Source: Acanthopleura granulata (taxonomy: Eukaryota; Mollusca; Polyplacophora; Chitonida; Chitonidae). From it: a DNA stretch of 64,000 nt. Position 1 is the stretch's first letter; the number at the start of each line of letters is the position of its first letter. Shown in pieces: positions 58,876 to 64,000 of the stretch. The stretch covers positions 45,435,272-45,499,271 of the forward strand of contig JABBOT010000080.1 of assembly GCA_016165875.1 (NCBI GenBank), read 5' to 3'. The position numbers were made by a program, and so were the translations under genes. The notes beneath the pieces were generated by a model that ran no database searches, had not been told where the DNA came from, and saw only the letters and a list, made by a program, of their open reading frames with translations.

Positions 58876-61800
58876 TCTATACATTAATAGATTGGACGTC
58901 TTTATTCCAAGGTAAATGCAGTTAGAACACTTTTTTTCTAATTGATGATGTTAAATTGGTTAAGCTTGTTTTCGAGATGAAGACTTCACGGCATTATGTG
59001 ACATAATAGGTGGAATCTATCATGTTTCGATTTACAGAGTTACTTCCCCCCATCACATAGACACACCCAGAGCAATATGGAATGAACATTTACTGCCTCA
59101 GGCACATCAGCGAAAATTTCTAACCTTTGACATATCTAGAAAAGATGCACATAATTACTACATGTATGAACTGTATGTCTTCTGACATTGATAATTTAAA
59201 GTGCGTTCACTATGCTTCTGCTTTGACTTGTTCTATCACCGACACTTTGTCCGATTAATAAATGGACAAAAAATTTTAAAATAGTGAATAATTTCAAATT
59301 TATAAGCAGATCACTTGAAGTTGGCTTAAATATATCTGTACATCCGAGTTACACAGAGCAGTGTCAAGCATTAACAGGCAAATCTACTAATTAATCATGA
59401 TAACTGAGCAAGAAATATACGTTTATATCCCACTTGTATGAGTAAATTGTGAGTGATCTGACTTCGAGGGCTGAAATTTGTACTTGCCCAGAAAGGATCT
59501 ATATATCAAAGAGCTAAGGAAAATTAATATTTAGATTACAAGTGATTTTTGAAATTAAATATGTAGAGGAAATGTAAAGAATGGCCCATTGTGTCAGCAA
59601 TTTTAAATGAGTGGCATCAGTTATATTTGTCCCACGAGAACCGTCAAAAAGTACCTTGCCCTATTCTCCACGTTATTCTGTTCTCTCTACTCTTTTTCAT
59701 TCTGATTCAGAAAATACGTAATAAAGTTCTTTTTTTTCAATTTCTTAATCAAAATTTTGCAGCGAAACGCAACTGTAATTTTTATTGCATAATCCATAAG
59801 TTAGAACATGTGTCCATTAATATTCAATCAGACCTTTGGATTTCTATAGCTGATTTATAGAGGAATCCAACCACAGAATTATGTGGTTGGATGAATGTTA
59901 TTTTTTGTCCGTAAACTCTGATATTGTTTAAGGGCAACAGACGCTATTTAGGTTAGGTGTTCATTTTCAGTAACAGTCTGTACGCAGAAATGTGTTAAAA
60001 GAGTATCAATAAACATGTCGTTGGACTGAACCGTAAAGCAATTCCGATGGTTTGTGTGCCACAAAACAGAAAAGTGCTTTTCTGATCGACTTAATTTCAA
60101 TGTCAACAACCAGCTTAACTGAGTTGATCGCAGGCGGTTCCATACCATGACCAGAGGGGGCGCAACAAATTGGATAGCTTCTGTGCCAGCCAACAGCTTG
60201 ATGGATGACAAGAGTGCCTGTGTTAGTGAGGCGGCTATATCTCATTGTGAGGAACTCTTACCGGTATGCCTCTTTAACAGTTTGACCGGGGGGGGGGGGT
60301 AATTCTCACAGTCCTATTATTTGGCACATCGCCTGGGCTGCGAGCATCTACAATCGGTGATAATGCGAGGCTTGAAACACCGGATTTTTCGTTTTAGACA
60401 ACCTACATTTCTACATGCAGTGAGGTTGATAGCAGCTAGGAAATGCGTTGAAGAGAACATAAACACAAATCGAAGCGCTGTATCCAGAGTTCTGTGATAT
60501 TGACGTAAGAATCTTCGTGCAGTTTGGTCATCATGCATGGGTCTGGAAATTTGGCTGATTCAGTACATTTAATTGCCATCTTATGTTCTACTTCATCTTG
60601 TTAAATTTATTTATTTACATGATTGGTGTTTTGCGTGGGAAAAACCACAACTGACCGAGAGGAAAGCCGCCTGTCATCTTCATTTACTCACGTAAATACA
60701 AACAGACTAAACTCGTCTGACAGACGGAGCAAAGCAATGATAAATCAATATATAGTTACACGTGCGCACAGGAAGCCAATTATGTATGTAATTTTGTCGT
60801 GTTATGTAATTAAGGTCAATTAATCACCACTGATTCACGAATGCTACACACGTTGGTGGTATAATGAGCGGCAACATCTTAGACGCTACCGCCTACGATT
60901 TAGTGTCCACAGCGCTAATGATTTCTATCTTGAAATGAGCACGTACAGTCATGATCGATTACGACAGGCCAAGCTGGCTTTGACTGTATCTACGACACTT
61001 TGATCTTAAATCACAAGAGTCGCAAAGTACTGAAATGTCGGATTCACTACTGCCCGTTATATTTGAAGTATCGTTCGCCGTCTGTTACCACCGCCTTCAC
61101 CCTGCGCTACCTAACTAGTACACAGTGGGGCTACAGGAAATTTAAGACTGCCGCTGACATCAAGTATATTTGTTAAACAAATTGGAATTGGTTCTGTCTA
61201 TTTGTTCGATTGGCAAAACCCATCATTTCAACTATAGCTTTGTGGCAAAAAAGATGTATTTGTTCTTTCATTGATCAAGATTTGTGGTGTTCAAAGAACA
61301 TACCTAAAATAAAGGTATTTACTGGGTTGAAATGAGAGTCAGTGGGCAAATAAATAAATCACAAAAAATACACAGGAGCATGTGGACATCGAAGATCTTC
61401 ATCAAAGATGTCACAAGTGAAGGTTCTTTTTAGGCTAAGTTAAGGATCCCAGATTTTTCTCTAGTACATTTAGTCTATATAAGGGCCAAGAAATGGACGA
61501 AAACTCGCCATTGTGTGAACACTACGCTGTGGAGTTACCTGGGCCTCTGTGTACGTGTGTATATTGCTGTACGCTGATACATCGGTGTTTGCCTGGATAC
61601 CAAGCATAGCAACTGTATTTGGTAGGGGAAAGTTAACTGAGAACACACAAATAATTGCGTTTGTTAACGAAATAGCAGTCATGCTGACTTCTTATCGAGT
61701 GACATTTTATTCAGGTCGCCAGAGTGTTGGTTGGAAAAGTCATTAGCTCGAAATGCGTTCCAGTGTGTCTTCGGATGAAGGAATGACGATGACAAATTAT

Positions 61801-62179
61801 TTCCTGGTCACAAGGTCAGTCTAATGGTCAGTGCCCGTGACCCGGAATAAGATTGTAGCTGGACCCGGTCAAATAGGATAGAGTAATCAGACATCCCAAA
61901 ATAAAGTCATGCATTTATACAAGAGAGTTTTACCCACATCTCCGGTTGATTCTCTCAAGTAATTGACCAAGTCAGACCAAATTGGACGAAATCCTCCCCC
62001 ATAATAGCATGGGCTGTTAATTCGGAAATTACCACACAAGTCTCGCATCCTTTTGTAAGTGCTTAAAATTGTGTCGCTGTTGAATACATGCAAAACTTGA
62101 TCAGTAACAAGTTGCCCTTGTTTTACTCCGTTAGATGGAGAATGCGGATATACTTATTGTACTTATACGTTTAGAAACT
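58876..62179. other. Intergenic with minor repeat debris
   Basis: No recognised gene. A G-homopolymer run (about 10 G) lies near 60289-60298, and a 40-bp SINE 3'-end scrap (atttatttacatgattggtg) is at about 60605-60635. Several unrecognised open frames of 70-90 codons occur in both orientations. Confidence 0.4.
61476..61515 (+). promoter_or_regulatory. Candidate TATA box with downstream start region
   Basis: TATATAAG at 61476-61483, with an initiator-like ctcgccattg about 25-30 bp downstream. A frame without an ATG is open across 61549-61746, but I recognise nothing in it. Motif evidence only. Confidence 0.2.
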
Positions 62180-62336
62180 TCCTCTCCGACCATACGTGGG
62201 AAGGTCTGCCAGCAACCTGCGAATGGTCGTGAGTTTCCCTCGGGCTCTTCCCGGTTTCCTTCCACTATAATGCTGGCTACCGTCGTATAAGTGAAATATT
62301 CTTGTGTACGGCGTAAAATACCAATCAAATAAATCA
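62180..62336 (+). mobile_element. SINE, 5'-truncated, plus orientation
   Basis: Body (cctctccgaccatacgtggg, ctcttcccggtttccttcca) and 3' domain (gtataagtgaaatattcttg, gcggcgtaaaa-like cggcgtaaaataccaatcaa) of the first SINE type, without the tRNA-like head. The only plus-strand copy of this type in the window. Confidence 0.82.
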
Positions 62337-62339
62337 AGT

Positions 62340-64000
62340 AAATTCAGATACTTTATATCGTCTATTCAGACAAAAATCACTCATGTAATATTTGTTTTTC
62401 AACGAATGTCTAAACACTATATCTACTTTGCTATATCTTGTTTGCTCTCAATCTGTACAATCTGTGATCATGTGATCAACACTTGATTACCTAAGCTGCG
62501 TGGCATTAAAATCCCTGAACAGTACTGTGTATCGCACAATATTTTATTTTTAATTTTCAACAATTGTAACCAAATCAGACCTTTCATCTGTACTAATCGA
62601 GCTGAAGGACCAAATACACACGATACTGTGTCGTTCTCAGTTTTAATTTTACATGGAGTGAACTTGCCTGGGATAAGGAATTGTATGCCTTGAATGCACT
62701 CGGTCGGTTGTTTCTTTTTGCCCTTGATATAATGCGTAATTTCGCGTAGATATAGGTATAAATTTTTAATGCCTTCATTTCTTATCGACTATTTTGCCGC
62801 TGTTCAGTTTCTCCTTCATTACCCTTCAGTCCACTCGAAGCAAAGTATCATTATGTTTACCGTTAGGCCCCCATCTTGTTAACGGTCGGGAAATAAATCA
62901 TGGCATGCTGGTTGTGAGTTTGTTCGGTGGATTCTTGATCATGACAAAACCTTCACAAAAGAAAATGTCTTGAAAGTATATCCTGGTCACATCAACAGAA
63001 AGCCGCGCCGATTACAGGATGACATTATAATTGGGCGTGTCTACAAAAGCTATGTGTGTATATTTCATTTGAAAATACCTTTTTTTATTTCCGTAAAAAA
63101 AAACTATGTGAGATTAAGTGTCTTAATATTTAATGCCATATCTCGTTTTTTAATCGTCCTGTATACACTCTCCAAGGAATATATTTATCCACACTACCGA
63201 TGTTATATGTGTCTTCTCCGCTCTGGCGGTTAACTCGAGCATTACTCGTTAAAATTTTATGTAATCGCCACGGTTAATCTGTGAACTGACGGTAATGAAT
63301 CAAAATTTCAAATCTCTCGGTAATATATTCTTCCGCACTGGCACATCGGTATGCAAGTATGTGCTGTGTACATCGCCGTCCTATTGTGTTACAGAAAGCA
63401 AGCGTGCCCGTGTGGGGATAACTGACTCTTTGTGATAAGACCTGTGACATCACACGGTTCGCTTTTCACGTGCTGTACATAATGCTACAGGCGAAGTTTT
63501 TCACCCTCCCAGCGGGCTCTTTCGCTCTATGCACATTGCTGGATTCAGACAACCGTTATCAGATTCATACTTTCACCTCAAACTCTGTAACTGTCTAGAG
63601 TGTAATCAGAACAATGAGGTTCTGAAATCACACGGTACAATGAATGTGGTTGTTTTAAAACTACCCCAAGGGATTAAGCGAAAGTTCAGAATCATTCAGC
63701 CTTTGGACAAGATTTGTATCTACTAATGAGTCGTGTGAGCTAGACTTGTCTAAGGGCCAAGCGAAACTGCTATTACAGCATAATGTACAGTGGACAAAGT
63801 GCAAAAGGAATAACGCAGGGAATATGGGTGCGTTTGGTACATTAAGCGCGGAAAGCGACGAATGGGATGGTTAACAAGTGTAAAGTGGACTTCACGCCAG
63901 CTGCCTTACCACTCCAGGTTATTGACTTGTTTCATGACTTAAACACACCTGCACTTTTACAGCCAAATTTTATAAAGGAGAAATTGTGATCTGTCCGGGG
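62340..64000. other. Intergenic, nothing recognised
   Basis: Short open frames only (for example 62970-63233 and 63529-63726), without recognisable domains. A gene could continue beyond the window edge. Confidence 0.35.

Noticed and set aside
60289..60298. G-homopolymer as a G-quadruplex element
   Set aside because: A single G-run without spaced partners; a homopolymer run or sequencing artefact is simpler.

Overview
The window is animal (eukaryotic) nuclear DNA, AT-rich and gene-poor, from a lophotrochozoan and most probably a mollusc. The clade call rests on dispersed tRNA-headed SINEs of a kind I know from molluscan genomes (a 3' domain reading ..acgccgtactcaagaatatttcacttat.. followed by TTTA repeats), a second SINE type ending ..gtgcgacgttaaa.., and a small family of divergent intronless rhodopsin-like receptors. 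There are no bacterial-style operons, rRNA genes or CRISPR arrays.

Layout. (A) 1-4898 and 16921-24637 are two copies of an old segmental duplication. Each carries a 38-bp minisatellite, a class A GPCR and a SINE. The receptor at 2989-4017 is broken; its paralogue at 19387-20487 is open over 366 codons and is the only clearly intact gene in the window. The second copy holds about 3.3 kb that is absent from the first. (B) 24640-27660 is a visibly GC-richer, decayed, virus-like segment with pieces of protein-like reading frame on both strands; one piece resembles a double-jelly-roll major capsid protein of the Polinton/adintovirus type. (C) 27001-36125 and 36126-45297 are a nearly identical 9.1-kb tandem duplication. 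Its left breakpoint lies inside the virus-like segment, at a perfect hairpin. Each unit carries the 3' part of the virus-like segment, a SINE, a GIY-YIG (Penelope-like) retroelement remnant, a second type of GPCR and a 1.25-kb array of 37-bp repeats. Both B-type receptors share an in-frame TGA after TM5, and the second copy has two further frameshifts. (D) 48720-52240 and 54240-57340 are a more diverged duplication with a roughly 440-bp patch of much higher identity.

The rest (about 4900-16900, 45300-48700, 52240-54230, 57340-64000) is intergenic or intronic DNA with SINE pieces, a decayed TIR transposon at 7428-8388, two foldback (MITE-like) elements and a few open frames I could not recognise.

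Functionally, the window reads as a receptor birth-and-death locus. Local duplication multiplies orphan, possibly chemosensory, receptors; most copies decay, and mobile elements and minisatellites are duplicated along with them.
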